From the NCBI GenBank assembly GCA_951640195.1, contig OX621163.1, forward strand, positions 62,001 to 126,000: a stretch of DNA of 64,000 nt, in the 5' to 3' direction. The translations under genes and the position numbers were made by a program. A model generated the notes under the pieces. It saw only the letters and a program-made list of their open reading frames with translations. It made no database searches and was not told where the DNA came from. The stretch is from Porpolomopsis calyptriformis. Taxonomy: Eukaryota > Basidiomycota > Agaricomycetes > Agaricales > Hygrophoraceae. Shown in pieces: positions 23,677 through 34,983 of this stretch (positions within the stretch are counted from its first letter, which is position 1; each line of letters opens with the position of its first letter).

Positions 23677-24258
23677 CTATGTAGTTTGAATTGGAAAGTA
23701 TGATGAGATAAGGGAAGCTTGTGTATGCAGAAGCTGCCTCTTACGGTATAAGGTTGGGTCTTCATGGGTGTATGGAGTCCACCCATTTGCCTTGCATTTC
23801 TGAAGGTACTCCCGTCTGCCGAAGAAAGAGTGGCCAAAAAAGTGATTCATTCTAACTGCCCACGGTATTGTCGTTTTAGGTTGGAAGCTAGAGCCAAAGC
23901 TGCCATGGTTTTGTGATAACTCAACCCAGAGATCAGACCTGAGCCTTTCCAGGTAACGTGTGATACGATTTGCACTGGGATGAGGGTTAGCAACATTCGC
24001 CCAGTATTCAAGGTCAAGAAGAGCGATCTGAAGTGTGGTCGATAGAGGGAGAGTGTAGTGTCGATGTTTGTTTCTGCTTTTGCAAAAAGCATGTAAAATG
24101 ATCTGCTTTTGCTGGTTCAATTTGAGGGTCAAGTCAGGTTGTGTGAAAGGGTGGCTGATTTCCTCAAAGAGCCAGATGGTGTCGCTTGGTGGAACAGGAG
24201 AGCGATCGTTCGACCACCGATTATTATCCGCATCCAAGCATCGAGAAGAACACATCAT
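23677..24258 (-). CDS. 'HSFGHS' domain protein, paralogue C
   Basis: Aligns with paralogue A and with the N-terminus of the JmjC protein: an N-terminal RW block, ALLDLEYWANVA in the middle, then IPWAVRMNHFFGHS, GRREYLQKCKANGW and YTHEDPTLYR. A GT donor (GTAAGAGG) follows the last motif exactly where the JmjC gene is spliced, but no JmjC exons follow, only one or two short open segments before 23577. The Met at 24258 is preferred over 24324 because the other copies start at this level and the upstream sequence looks intronic. Function unknown. Confidence 0.55.
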   Translation of the reverse strand: MMCSSRCLDADNNRWSNDRSPVPPSDTIWLFEEISHPFTQPDLTLKLNQQKQIILHAFCKSRNKHRHYTLPLSTTLQIALLDLEYWANVANPHPSANRITRYLERLRSDLWVELSQNHGSFGSSFQPKTTIPWAVRMNHFFGHSFFGRREYLQKCKANGWTPYTHEDPTLYRKRQLLHTQASLISSYFPIQTT

Positions 24259-24792
24259 TTGGTTCCAAGGGTAGTTACATTTGGGGGTGGGTGGATAACT
24301 GCATGAAAACAAGATAATCAGCATAAAATTTATCTAGATGTGGTGAAAAAATAAGCATTCATTCAATCGCATGCGTATAGCCATTGTGGTGCTGGAAGTA
24401 GTTTCGTGTGTGAGTCACAGCTCTTGATCACTACTTAGGCTCCTCACACATCACTTCATAGCACATCACTTCATAAGTACATAACAGCTAGTTGATATTC
24501 ACGCATACATAGACAAGATAGCTGGGAGTTAATCAATACAGTATCAAAGCAACTTGATATGTTATGCGTGACATCACATTTGCATACCAAAATGGGATGG
24601 GAGTGGCGCATGTGAACTTGCTAATTTACACCTGCACACAGCTCAACATGTCTACACAGGTTTAGCACAAATCGTATGTAGTAGACTTATATAGTAACTA
24701 GCTTGGAATGCAGCAATACAAGTTGATTAATATTTGTGGAAAGTTTGATGCGACATGCATGCAGCGTAATAGATGCTAATTCAGTAATTTTA

Positions 24793-25943
24793 TCAAGACC
24801 ATAACCTCCATGATGGTCTGTAGTTAAGCTTTCTGTCTCCATAGAGAACCTGAACCTGAGTGTGGTTGCTTTCGAGCATTTCACCTGACGCAATCATCTC
24901 CTCCATCCTTTTCAATGCCAACCGTGCAAACTCTTCACAGTCCATGTCTATCCAAGCGTCGAATATACCAGCCCACGTAGCTGTGTTTGTAAAGGTATTA
25001 TTGAGATATATAACTTGAGGCGATGCTTGTAAACTGGATTTGGGGGAATTTTTTGCTAAGATTCTAGCGGACTGCTTGATAAAGTCAGTAGTACCCTTCA
25101 CTTTCAAGCTAGTGCCAACCACAAGGAGAAGATCTAGTTGGCGACTGGGGGTGGTAGTTAACCCAAGATCATTTTGCTGCACGTTTGCTATTTCTTCTCC
25201 TCGAGGATGTGGTTCTCCGTAAAGAATGATATTGGGTCGGAGTCGAGGCACAGTCGTTCTGCGTTTGCCCTGCTCTACCCTCTTTTCCATATTGATTTGA
25301 CATTCAGTGCATTCTGGTAGTTGGCCCTCTTTCAAAGAGGGGTAGTATGGTTCGAGGATAAAAATGGAGGAGCAGCCAGGGCATCGTAGTTCCTCTAGGG
25401 ATCCATGCAATGGAATGCATCGGGCTGGTCCATCACTGGGGTGAATTTCTGAGGACATATGTAACCCAGCCTTGAGCTCCAAACCATCGATATTTTGAGT
25501 GTAAACACGGAGTAACACTCCTTGGAGGTCTAGAGCACGAAGGAAATGGTGGAAGGCAGTGGGTTGTGCGATCGCCGCTTTCTCAGCAAGGGTGGCAATG
25601 AGCTGACAATGCAGTGATTGTTGCTTTTGGGTCTAGAACATTAACTTGGTCAACTAATCCTCACTTGAACATATATTTCTCACTACGAGGGATGAGCTAG
25701 TAAGCAGATCAGTCAGGTTGACTCCGGTAAATCCAGATAGTGCGTTGCCAGTATATAAGCCGTCTGGTCCTCTAAAACATGGAATACCTGCAGCCACGGA
25801 TATTCCTGCTCCTAGAGAGTAGGTAAGTATTTGAATGAAACATGATGATGGGTCGATTTACCACAGAGCACGACGATTCTCTTTGCTTTCAGTATTCCAT
25901 CCATTAGATCTGTTGCACTTTGTTTTATAGTGGAGGGGAACAT
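24793..25943 (-). CDS. Sirtuin (NAD-dependent deacetylase), Hst3/Hst4-like
   Basis: Exons 25862-25943, 25687-25811 and 24793-25632 keep phase and give 348 residues, normal for a minimal sirtuin. Visible marks: the NAD-binding GAGISVAAGIPCFRG from residue 28, TQNIDGLE at 114-121, the catalytic His145 in LHGSL, four zinc Cys (153, 156, 177, 180), RPNIILYGEPHP, and VVGTSLKVKGT. The form of the last two motifs is closest to the Hst3/Hst4 group, which in yeast deacetylates histone H3 K56. The usual Asp of GIPDFR is Cys here, so activity should not be taken for granted. The donor of the second intron (GTAGTG) is inferred from phase. It is followed 72 bp upstream by the BAH gene on the same strand, inside the giant element. 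Confidence 0.9.
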
Positions 25944-26015
25944 AATAGCTGAGTTTTTAGCAGTAACACGGTGAAGGATAGTAGGTATTAGATAAGCTAG
26001 AAGAATGGTAAGGTA

Positions 26016-27381
26016 TCAAATAAGCAAATCTGAGCTACACCGAGGGCAAGTATAGTATGTTTGGTCTGTAACGACTAATGGCTCATAAGAGTCTGTGTTA
26101 TCTATGCCGAATTCTGCCTCAAGCCAGTTTTCCCAGTCAGTGTCTATCATATTTAACCGAGACTCCTCAATGAGGTGAGCAGCTATCCATCCAGAGGCTT
26201 GGACGACACTGCGTTCCTGTGAAGAAAGCAACTTTCTAGCCTTGTTCACGATCCTAATATTTCCGGCTGTAAAATAAGTGAGACCTCCCCTAGCTGTGGG
26301 TTGGAAAGCAACTTGAAGTATAATTTTTGGGGTGTCGGCAAACTTCTCTATAGCATAGAGATTGTTAAGATACTGCTGCTGGGTAATGTTGGCAGGGGTT
26401 CCTAGGCAAGTAAGATGGGACCATCTTTTGCAGGACCAGCAGTAGCGTTGTTCCTCTGTATCGGGGGACCAAAGTGAATAACAGTGAGTTGCGCCACATA
26501 TTTCTGGCTCGCCCTACCACCCAATAGATTACTACAGGGTATATGTTTAGTTCAATGAATGCACCTTCAATGCCTGCCTATGCCCATCCCAGAAGTATCT
26601 AATAGAAATTTTAGTATAATAGATGGGTTGGTATTATCGTCAAGCTTACCGCATGTAATACGCGGTTACTGGAGGTTGATCTTCAATCTGATTTTTAATA
26701 ATAACAATGTCGATTGTATCTACAGTTTAATTTTCAGTTCAGTTCAGTTCATTCTTTTATATCTGCTTCTCGATATAATAACCCTCACCTTCCAAGGCTT
26801 GCGCATCAATGATATCTGTAGAATCAGAGCCACACAGCTCTTGCTTTCCAAATGTGTTTATATACCTGTCAAGAGTAAGAAGAACATAGAGTGACAGGAG
26901 AAGGAGTAGGTTTTGAGATGCAACCTTTTAGTATCAGCCTTAACATCACTTCTCTCCAACAACTGCTTGGCTGTATACATCCATGAAACCTTAGCAAGAT
27001 ACTTGTTCTAAAGCACATTGTCAACATTGGGTAGGGTAGCTTGAGCAGGTGTATCACCTTAGTAGTTTTTCTTATTTGTAGGATCAAACCTTTCCAGTAG
27101 TCATCCATTATAATATTATTTTCTTCCTTTGCATGGAGGCCAAGGTGACGGATGAGGCAGCTGTGTTTGAGGGAAATAATCAAATGACTACTATTCAAGC
27201 ATTATCGATAAACACTTACAAGTCATTCTTAACGAATTTGCAAGGAGAGCCTATAAAGTTTTGATTCGGAACAAATAGAACAAGGCATAGGTGATATCTC
27301 ACCATCATTTGGATTAGGAACCTCGAGGTATTCTACGACTTTTGCAGATTTCCATTGTTTTTCCTCAGTTGTAGGTGCCAT
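26016..27381 (-). CDS. BAH-domain protein with C-terminal PHD-like zinc finger
   Basis: Multi-exon gene starting MAPTTEEKQWKSAKVVEYLE. Exons toward 26800 spell a BAH domain: DYWKGLILQIRK, then YLAKVSWMYTAKQL, then ELCGSDSTDIIDAQALEG, the usual order 'Y-x-G-x-(I/V)-x-x-I', 'V-x-W-(F/M)-Y-x-(P/A)' and 'S-x(2)-(H/T)-D-x-I'. Later exons add DQPPVTAYYMRYFWDGH and a Cys/His cluster (PEICGATHC, RYCWSCKRWSHLTCLG) typical of PHD-type fingers, with another CPRC near the end. BAH domains read nucleosomes or modified histone tails, and BAH-PHD proteins often recruit chromatin silencers or activators. It is transcribed away from the large gene at 27511, sharing a 129-bp spacer. Confidence 0.72.
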
Positions 27382-27510
27382 AATAATAAATCTACGGACC
27401 AATGTTGATTATTCGTATTATATTCCCACAGCTATATATATGTCACGTGAATGTAGATACACTTTGTCTCGACTATTGCACAAACATAGCTCTCGATCTT
27501 AACCTCCAAT
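27382..27510. promoter_or_regulatory. Divergent promoter region of the BAH and large DTG genes
   Basis: Only 129 bp separate the two start codons. The spacer has TATA-like runs (TATATATATG near 27434) and a CACGTGA E-box-like site at about 27444-27450. Joint regulation is likely from the geometry alone. Confidence 0.5.
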
Positions 27511-30500
27511 ATGGCAAACCAGGCAAATGAAGGTGCAGATTATGACAGTGATATAGATAGGATCATAGCTATGTCCTCACTAGCCAAGGTAAGCCTATCC
27601 CTAGTAGTTATGTATCTAATTCGATTCACACAATTAAATCATTACGAGGCTAATAAAACCATAATAAACCAGGAAGGGGATTCGACTTCTAGTGGTTCAG
27701 ATGATAGTGATATACATAATATCCTGAATATGCCTTGTGCAGAGAAGATGCCAATGCCAATACCGATGCTAGGAGAAAAACATATGCCTTCCAAAAAACA
27801 TATATTAATCAACAAAAAGCCAGTATACTCAGTAAGTGTATATCTGTTTTCAAGGTTAAAGTGCTCACATTATTACAGACAACGTTAATTAGCCTAAATC
27901 ATCTTAACATCCAGAATTCGGATCAGCAATATATATCGATACCTCCATTGGCTCCCTTAGGTCCCCAGCCAGGTCCTTCAAGGGTCCAAAACGCAATAAG
28001 TAGAAAGGATAATGACGCTGTATGTCTCAATTAACCTATGACAATAATAACTTACATTTATTTATTTTCCAGGTGGCGAAAGCATGGTATGTATTTTAAG
28101 AGAAATCATAAGATACTTGCGTATTAATACTGGTTAGGTTTAGTGATTATAGCTCTCCTTCAGAGCCTTCGGTGGATATTAGAAGGAACAACTCGCGATT
28201 TGAAACCAGACACCGGTGAATAAATCTATCATTCGAAATGTTAGGTTAAATACTAAACTTTTAGAAGCTCAACAAGCCGATCATCATCGCCAGCTAGCAA
28301 TAACGGATCAGATTTCATTGGATCCAGTGAAAGTGACAGCGCTCATTCTCATTTACTAGCAAAAAATGCCATTCAATTGAATCTACCACGATCTGAGCAA
28401 GAGCTTTTTATAGGTATGTTCTTATATTATTGGTAGTGATTAGACTCATTAAGGATATTAGACACGAAGCTAGCAGATCCAAGGATATGGGCTTCAGCTT
28501 GTCAATCATTGGGATCTGCTAAGCCTGGAAACCACCTGGATCACGCGGTCATAGAAATTTACCTTTTGAAATCATGGTATATGTCCATTCAACCCCAGAT
28601 GCCATCTCAGAGATATTCCTACTATCTAGACTCGGAAACGGTGAGCAGGGTAATAAGAGAAGAAGAAGACATCCTGTCTACCGAAATCCATAAAACTCTC
28701 CTTCTTCCACCTCACGTTGCTATCCCGAAAAAGCCTGTGTTATTTTTCCCTCCACTATCATGGCAATCTTCTGCAACCCAAAGGCTAGCTTTATTTGATT
28801 ACCAGCAGGAGAAGGTTCTTGTTTTTAGCCATGGAGCTCCACTCGAAACCAATATGTACTCAGATTGGACGGAGTGGAATGGCAACTACTATTGGAGGGC
28901 TATTGCTAATGTGTTTGGGTGGATCCTGGGTAGTGAGTTGGATGAGCGAGGTCCCCAAGTAATCGAACCGAATTGGAATACGGTGAAAATCTCGTTTCTA
29001 TACAGAAGAAGCATATTCATATACATATTTCAACAGAGTGAGGCCGACACTGGTTCCTGGATGGCATCGCTTTGCCAAGAAATCTTTGATAATGGTTGGA
29101 TGTATTCCACAGACATTAACCAACACCCACTTGCACCCAAATTGCAATGTGTTCATGCGATGCGAGAGAGAATATTTCTCACTGCGCTTCAAACTGTACA
29201 AAAATCATATGACTTCTGGAACAAGACTCAGACCCTGCTTCGGTATTCCATGGAACCCAATTCTGAGGTTGTGAATGATATGAAGGCTGGGCTTTTAAAA
29301 TTCAAGCGTTTCGAGGTAATAGCACTTGCGCTTGCAACTGCTCGTATGAAGTGTGAGTATTATCTCATTCCGATTACCTGTGATAATCAATCTAAAGAGG
29401 CTACCTATATTAATCAACTAGGCCATCTTCTGGATAGTCACGACAAGGATGGCAATGCCAGCAATGACGACAACAATCACAATGATGATGACAATGACAA
29501 TGACAATGATAACAACGATGATGATTCCATTGTAATCAACCTACCACCTCAGCCTTCCAGAAGGTCTCTACCTGAAATCCAACTTCCAGAGGTTGAGCTA
29601 AATGGGAATGGGGGTGAAGAAGCATTAGCAACAAGCGTTGATGAGCGGCCTTTTGATGACTACGAATCAGCTATGTTGGTTTGCTCCGAGGATCAAGCTG
29701 ATATCATTCCAAACACGTGGACCTTTGACACCAATGGAATGCTTGTATTGGGCAAGCACTGGAGTATCTGGAGGGATAGAGGCTATAGGTTGCAGGCCGA
29801 TTTTTTCTCTATGTTCAATAACCAGGAACCGGTTCTCCTCAATGACCACCTTCTTCCACACTGGGATTCAAGTGATCAAGCAAGTGGATGTTTACCATCA
29901 TCTCCAGTTGCATACCCATCCTCGTTATCTTCTCATTCTTCTGAGGTGCTGAATTCCCTACCAGCTATGGACAACCCAGATGTGACTGTGATGGGTGCTC
30001 AGGATATGTTGGATGAGGCGGGAGGGGTGGAAGGGACATCAGAGAGCCAGGGTGTGTTTGTAAAAGGTAAAGCACGCAACAACAAATTCATCTACTTCGA
30101 CTTGGAGAAGGATAGAGTAAACCTGGACGATGAAGAAGTGTCAGTGTCGGTGGATATCGACAGCGTCATATGGGTCACGCATAAACCACAGTTCATTGGT
30201 CCAATCAATATTCACCTTCTTCCACTGTTAGACGACAAACCTCCATTCTCTATCAACAATCATGTCTATGTCCAGGTTCTACAACCACCTACCACTCGAA
30301 ATCCTAGGCAGAGGTCTAAAAGGTATCCACTTAGTGCCTTGCCACATACCCATTTCGGGCAGATGGGTCAAGGATCAGGCCAATTTAACACCTACGTCTT
30401 CTTCCCTCATATGATTAGGAAAGACCCAGGAACGCATAGAATGACTACTCTGATGCCAAGGGAGGTACAGGAGTTGTGGTTCTCACAAGTGATCATGCCT

Positions 30501-32878
30501 GCTCTGCCAGTGGTTTTAGCCAACTACACCGGAATTATGGAGTATCTTCCTACAAGCGTCAGTAATCTCCAATGGAAAATAGGGACAAGACGTACGACCA
30601 AGACCATTCCCCTCACACCTGAAGCATTTTCTTCCATGCGAACCACTCTCTGCGACATCATAAATAACCAGCCCGATCTCCTAGGCCGATTCGGGTCCTT
30701 TTTCTTTGTTGTAGATGCTCGAGGTATCAAACTGCTCTCTAAGCAGCACCACCCAACCGAGAATATATATCAGGCACTCTGTTCGATGATTCCTAACATG
30801 GACTGGGATTATATGAAGGACCGATCGCATGGAGAACTCTTGCTTGATCTTGGGATTTCATACCATCCTCCTTCTAGGGAGGATCAGGAGCCATTGGTAG
30901 GGCTGTGGAGGTTAGATAGGATCGACGACTCGTACGACCTTATGGGGATGAAAAAAGGAATGACCCATTATACTGCCATGTTTGGAGCTTATGGAGGGAG
31001 ACAGGCTGAAACCAAGTTGAAGAAAAGTCGGCTTGTACACCTTTGCTTCCGATCCAGCTACAACCTTTGCTTTGAGGTGGTGCGACTTCCTGGCCAAACG
31101 AACTACCTATGTGATGACTGTGATGCAGTCAAGACAAATGACCGATTCATGACTAGCTGTGATCACTGGAAAAAGCTGTTTCAATCTTCTCAAATCCAGT
31201 CATTCGGCGTTAGAGAAGAAGTTAGAGGGAGTGGGTTAGCCATTATAAAGCTTCTTGATGTAGCATCTGAAAAGGTAAGCAGCGAAATAACTGCAAACTA
31301 GAAATGTCTAATGATTGCCAGGCACAAGACTATATGTCGTCTGACCCTATCATTTGGATCAAGTCGAGCCTCTTTTTCAAGTTGTTGGCAAGAAGGCTAG
31401 CAGAGTTTCAAAACGTCCAACTACACCTTTCACGAAATCGACCAAGCAACTATGGGATGATGGCTACGCTTATCATCCACCTGATTAAGCACACCATGGT
31501 CACGCCAAGGATAAAGCACACATTCTTGAATGATGTGTTGCGAGACCTTCGTTTCAGTTCGATAATGTGGAGGTTCGGAATGTTCTTTCTTCACGACCTC
31601 AAGTTGAAGAAAGGAGTGCTATCTCTAAGAGAACTACCGGAGGAGGATCCAGCTGAGGTTATCCAAGCGTATGGACAGTCCTTGAAGAAGCCACAGGCAA
31701 CTCAAGCCAACCAGCCATATCACCTTATTCAAATGTATCAGCAAGATGCGTGCCCTTGGGGTCCTGATCCATCTTGGTCAAGAATTCAGAAACTGTTGGA
31801 AACCGAGCCAGAGATTTTCCTTAGGGAATGGAGGTTGGATGATGACTGGGAAGCTCCTGAACTGCTTTACACAAAGCTGTTGTTTGTTGAGTTCACGCAT
31901 CAGCTGTGGCTAAGTCTGGCAGAGCAGTTTGCATCAGCAGGTGTTTTACCCAAGCCAACCACAGTTCAGGAAGCAATGGAGACTTGGACGGTACCTGCGA
32001 TTCAGCATATCATAGGCATTGACCATTGCCGATTCCTTCCTTCGAGCTGTGGCCTTAAAGGAAAGCTTCCTTTGAGTCACTCCCATGATCTATCATTTTC
32101 AGCATGTCGGGCAACCTTCTTCCCTGAACAAACTATCCAGATCCCAGAGAATTCAGTCTGGAAACCATACACCCAGCCTGGAGGATATATCTCCACTTAC
32201 CACCAATATCTTGTGGATTGGGATATGGATGAAGGTGATCAGCTCTGCCGTGAATTGGACAATATATTTGGCCAGTTACAATGCCTTCCTGTAGGTGGCC
32301 TATCGAATAAAAAGGGGAAACAAGTCATATGGGGGATGAAATCAGGCAAGATCAACTTTATTTCGAATTCAAAGTTCTATCGGATTGAAGAAATTGGGAA
32401 AGAGGTGGCTGCGCGTCCACGAACTCAGGTCCTAAAAAGGCCTCATGCTTCAAAGAATATACTTCAGAGACGACTAGATGAAACCTTGGGGAGATCGATA
32501 AAACCACCTATTCGGAGCCGAAAGTCTGCCAAAATCTACCAAAAACGAAAGCCTCCTGTGAGACAGAAAGCAGACAACAATCCTTCAGGTTCAGAGAGCG
32601 GGAAAGAGCAACAGGTTAGGGTTACTCGCTCAAAGGCCAAGGCTGCCCAGAAAGACGAGGGAAGAAAGGGGGTGAGTGGTGTGCGGATAACTCGGTCAAG
32701 AATGAACGCTGCTAGGAAAGATGCGGAGAGAGAAGATTCAGGTTCAGGAAGACATATAGTAGGTAGATCTCAGTCAAGAGTCAAGGCTGCTAGGGAACGG
32801 GCAGATTTAGAGTCTGATTCCGATTCCGATTCATTAGAGTACACAGATGAGCCAGGATCAGAGCAATCTAGTAGCTAA
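27511..32878 (+). CDS. Large 1,644-residue element protein with Ulp1-like N-terminal domain lacking catalytic Cys
   Basis: Exons 27511-27588, 27673-27831, 27879-28019, 28073-28086, 28138-28215, 28265-28413, 28462-28982, 29037-31274 and 31322-32878 join in phase to 1,645 codons. The first ~240 residues are Ser/Asp-rich and disordered. A region at about residues 210-420 resembles a C48 (Ulp1) fold: RLALFDYQQEKVLVFS fits the strand after the catalytic His, and NWNTSEADTGSWMASL fits the 'Q-x(5)-DCG' loop, with Thr for the nucleophile Cys. An Asp/Asn-rich linker (about 29440-29530), two unknown conserved blocks and a basic tail with repeated 'VTRSKAKAA/ITRSRMNAA' units follow. It abuts the right inverted repeat and reads toward it. 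This position suggests the protein that recognises or moves the element; no transposase fold was recognised. Confidence 0.7.
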
Positions 32879-32929
32879 TGTATCGATTTGAAGATTATAT
32901 ATTCACAGGTCTATTCTACCTATATGTGT

Positions 32930-34644
32930 TACACTGCTCATTGTGGTACCCCAATCAGTCTGCCCATGGGGATGTGGTTATTCTGGGATGTTATCACACT
33001 AATGCTATTGATTGAACATAACATGCTGATGGTTAGAGAGCTCGGTGAGAAGTTGAAGGTATAACCTCTGATACCTCTTGCATGCTAATTACGGTACCCC
33101 AATTATTCCACACATGAGGATTGGACTACTCCTGATGTTTGTAGCACCAATGCTATTGATTGAACATAAAATCCTGATGCTTAGAGGGCTCTCTGATAAG
33201 TTGAAGGTATACCCTCCCATACCTGTTGTATACTTATTGCGGCACCCTAGTTAATCCACACATGATGATTGAACTATTCCTAACCTTTGTAATACTCATG
33301 CTATTGATTGAACATAAAATCCTGATACTCGGAGAGCTCTGTGATAAGTTGAAGGTATATCATCCGATACTTCTTACATACTATACCCCAATCATTCCAC
33401 ACATGAGGATTAGACTACTCCTGACCTTTGTAACACTAATGCTGTTGATTTAACATAAAATCCCGATGCTTAGAGAGCTCTCTGATAAGTTAAAGGTATA
33501 CCACCCCATGATATCTTATATACTTATTGCGGCACCCTAGTCAATCCATACACGAGGATTAGACTATTCCCAATGTTTATAACACTAATGCTATTGATTG
33601 AACATGAAATCCTGATGCTCAGAGAGCTCTGTGATAACTTGAAGGTATACCCCCCCCTACCTCCTGTATACTTCTTGCGGCACCCCAGTCTATCTACACA
33701 TGATGATTGGACTATTCCCAATGTTTGTAACACAGGTGCTATTGATTGAACATGAAATCCTGATGCTCAGAGAGCTCTGTGATAAGTTAGAGATATACCC
33801 CCCTATACCCCTTATATAGCTTATTGCAGTGCCTCATTCTGTCCATATATTGTCATTCCGAGCATCTGTAACACTGGTGCTATTGATTGAACATGAAATT
33901 GTGATGTTTAAAGAGGTCTGTGATAAGTTGGAGATATACTCCCCCATACCCCTTATATAGCTTATTGCAGTACCTCATTCTGACCATATATTGTTATTCC
34001 GAGCATCTATAACACTGGTGCTATTGATTGAACATGAAATTGTGATGTTTAAAGAGGTCTGTGATAAGTTGGAGATATACTCCCTCATACCCTTTATATA
34101 CCTTATTGGAGTGCCTTATTCTACCCATATATTGTTATTCCGAGCATCTATGACACTAGTGCTATTGATTGAACATGAAATTATGATGTTTAAAGATGTC
34201 TGTAATAAGTTGGAGATATACCCCCCCATACCCCTTATATAACTGATTGCGGTACCCCAAATGGTCTATAACTTAGGATTTTTGTATTCCCCACCTCTAT
34301 GACACTGGGGCTATTGATTGAATATAAAACCCAGGTTTTTAAAGACCTCTGTAATAAGTTGGAGATATACCCCCCCATACCCCTTATATAGCTTATTGCG
34401 GTACCCCAAATGGTCTATAAATCAGGATTTTTGTATTCCCAGTATCTATGACACTAGTGCTATCGATTGAACATAAAATCCTGATTTTTAAAGAGCTCTG
34501 TGATAAGTTGGAGATATACCCCCCCATACCCCTTATATCACTGATTGCGGTACCCCAAATGGTCCATAAATCGGGATTTTTGTATTCCCCACCTCTATGA
34601 CACTGGGGCTATCGATTGAATATGAAACCCCGATTTTTAGAGCA
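32930..34644 (-). repeat. Right subterminal tandem array, ~145-bp unit, about 11 copies
   Basis: Inverted copies of the left-array unit. The GATAAGTTGGAGATATAC box (reverse complement of the left box) recurs about every 141-150 bp from near 33045 to 34503. Units near the gene are more diverged than those near the end. ORFs within it (33226-33453, 33991-34242) are repeat artefacts. Confidence 0.85.
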
Positions 34645-34983
34645 GTCTATAGCTACTTATACTTATGCCTCCTCCTAAAACCTTACTATCTTCCACCACG
34701 ACATACCAAATGCTCTAAAAATCGGAATTTTCTGTGGGCCCACCATTAGTTCACTGTGCCTATCGAATGGACATGAAATTGTGATTTATAGAGTGCAATA
34801 CAATAGCTGGGCTGCATAATGGTATAAATGGAGTGTTTTACATATATCTCAAGAATGGGACCGCCGATTTTTTTAATTTATGGCTTAAACTGATTGTATT
34901 GGGATGCCCTAACGATCCCCCAAAGAATTTTGAATTAATTTTGTGCCAGCATTTTGGTCATTTTGTTGATAATGGGTCCCTGA
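34645..34983 (-). repeat. Right terminal inverted repeat, outer unique part
   Basis: Reverse complement of 6286-6636, ending ...AATGGGTCCCTGA at 34983. Sequence beyond this point no longer matches the left side. Confidence 0.85.

Larger units (their letters stand above)
6286..34983. mobile_element. Giant (28.7 kb) terminal-inverted-repeat element with chromatin-modifier cargo
   Basis: The two ends are inverted copies: the left end starts TCAGGGACCCATTATC and the right end finishes with its reverse complement at 34983. Homology runs for ~350 bp of unique terminal sequence and continues into arrays of a ~145-bp repeat in opposite orientation at the two ends. Between them lie about ten genes, most of them chromatin- or protein-modifier-like (Ulp1, AT-hook, F-box, JmjC, sirtuin, BAH plus zinc finger, large DTG protein). 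The first bases outside the repeats (GCACA on the left, AGTAC on the right) do not match, so no target-site duplication is visible and the superfamily is open. I saw no RNase-H-fold, KDZ or tyrosine-recombinase transposase. That it moves as a unit is inference from the termini; a segment merely flanked by two inverted solo ends is the alternative. Confidence 0.7.

Noticed and set aside
27511..32878. KDZ, Plavaka or hAT transposase
   Set aside because: The large protein shows none of the motifs of these families that I could recognise; the CAGGG-like terminus alone is not enough.
6286..34983. Starship-type element
   Set aside because: No DUF3435 tyrosine-recombinase captain, long inverted repeats are present, and Starships are known from ascomycetes.
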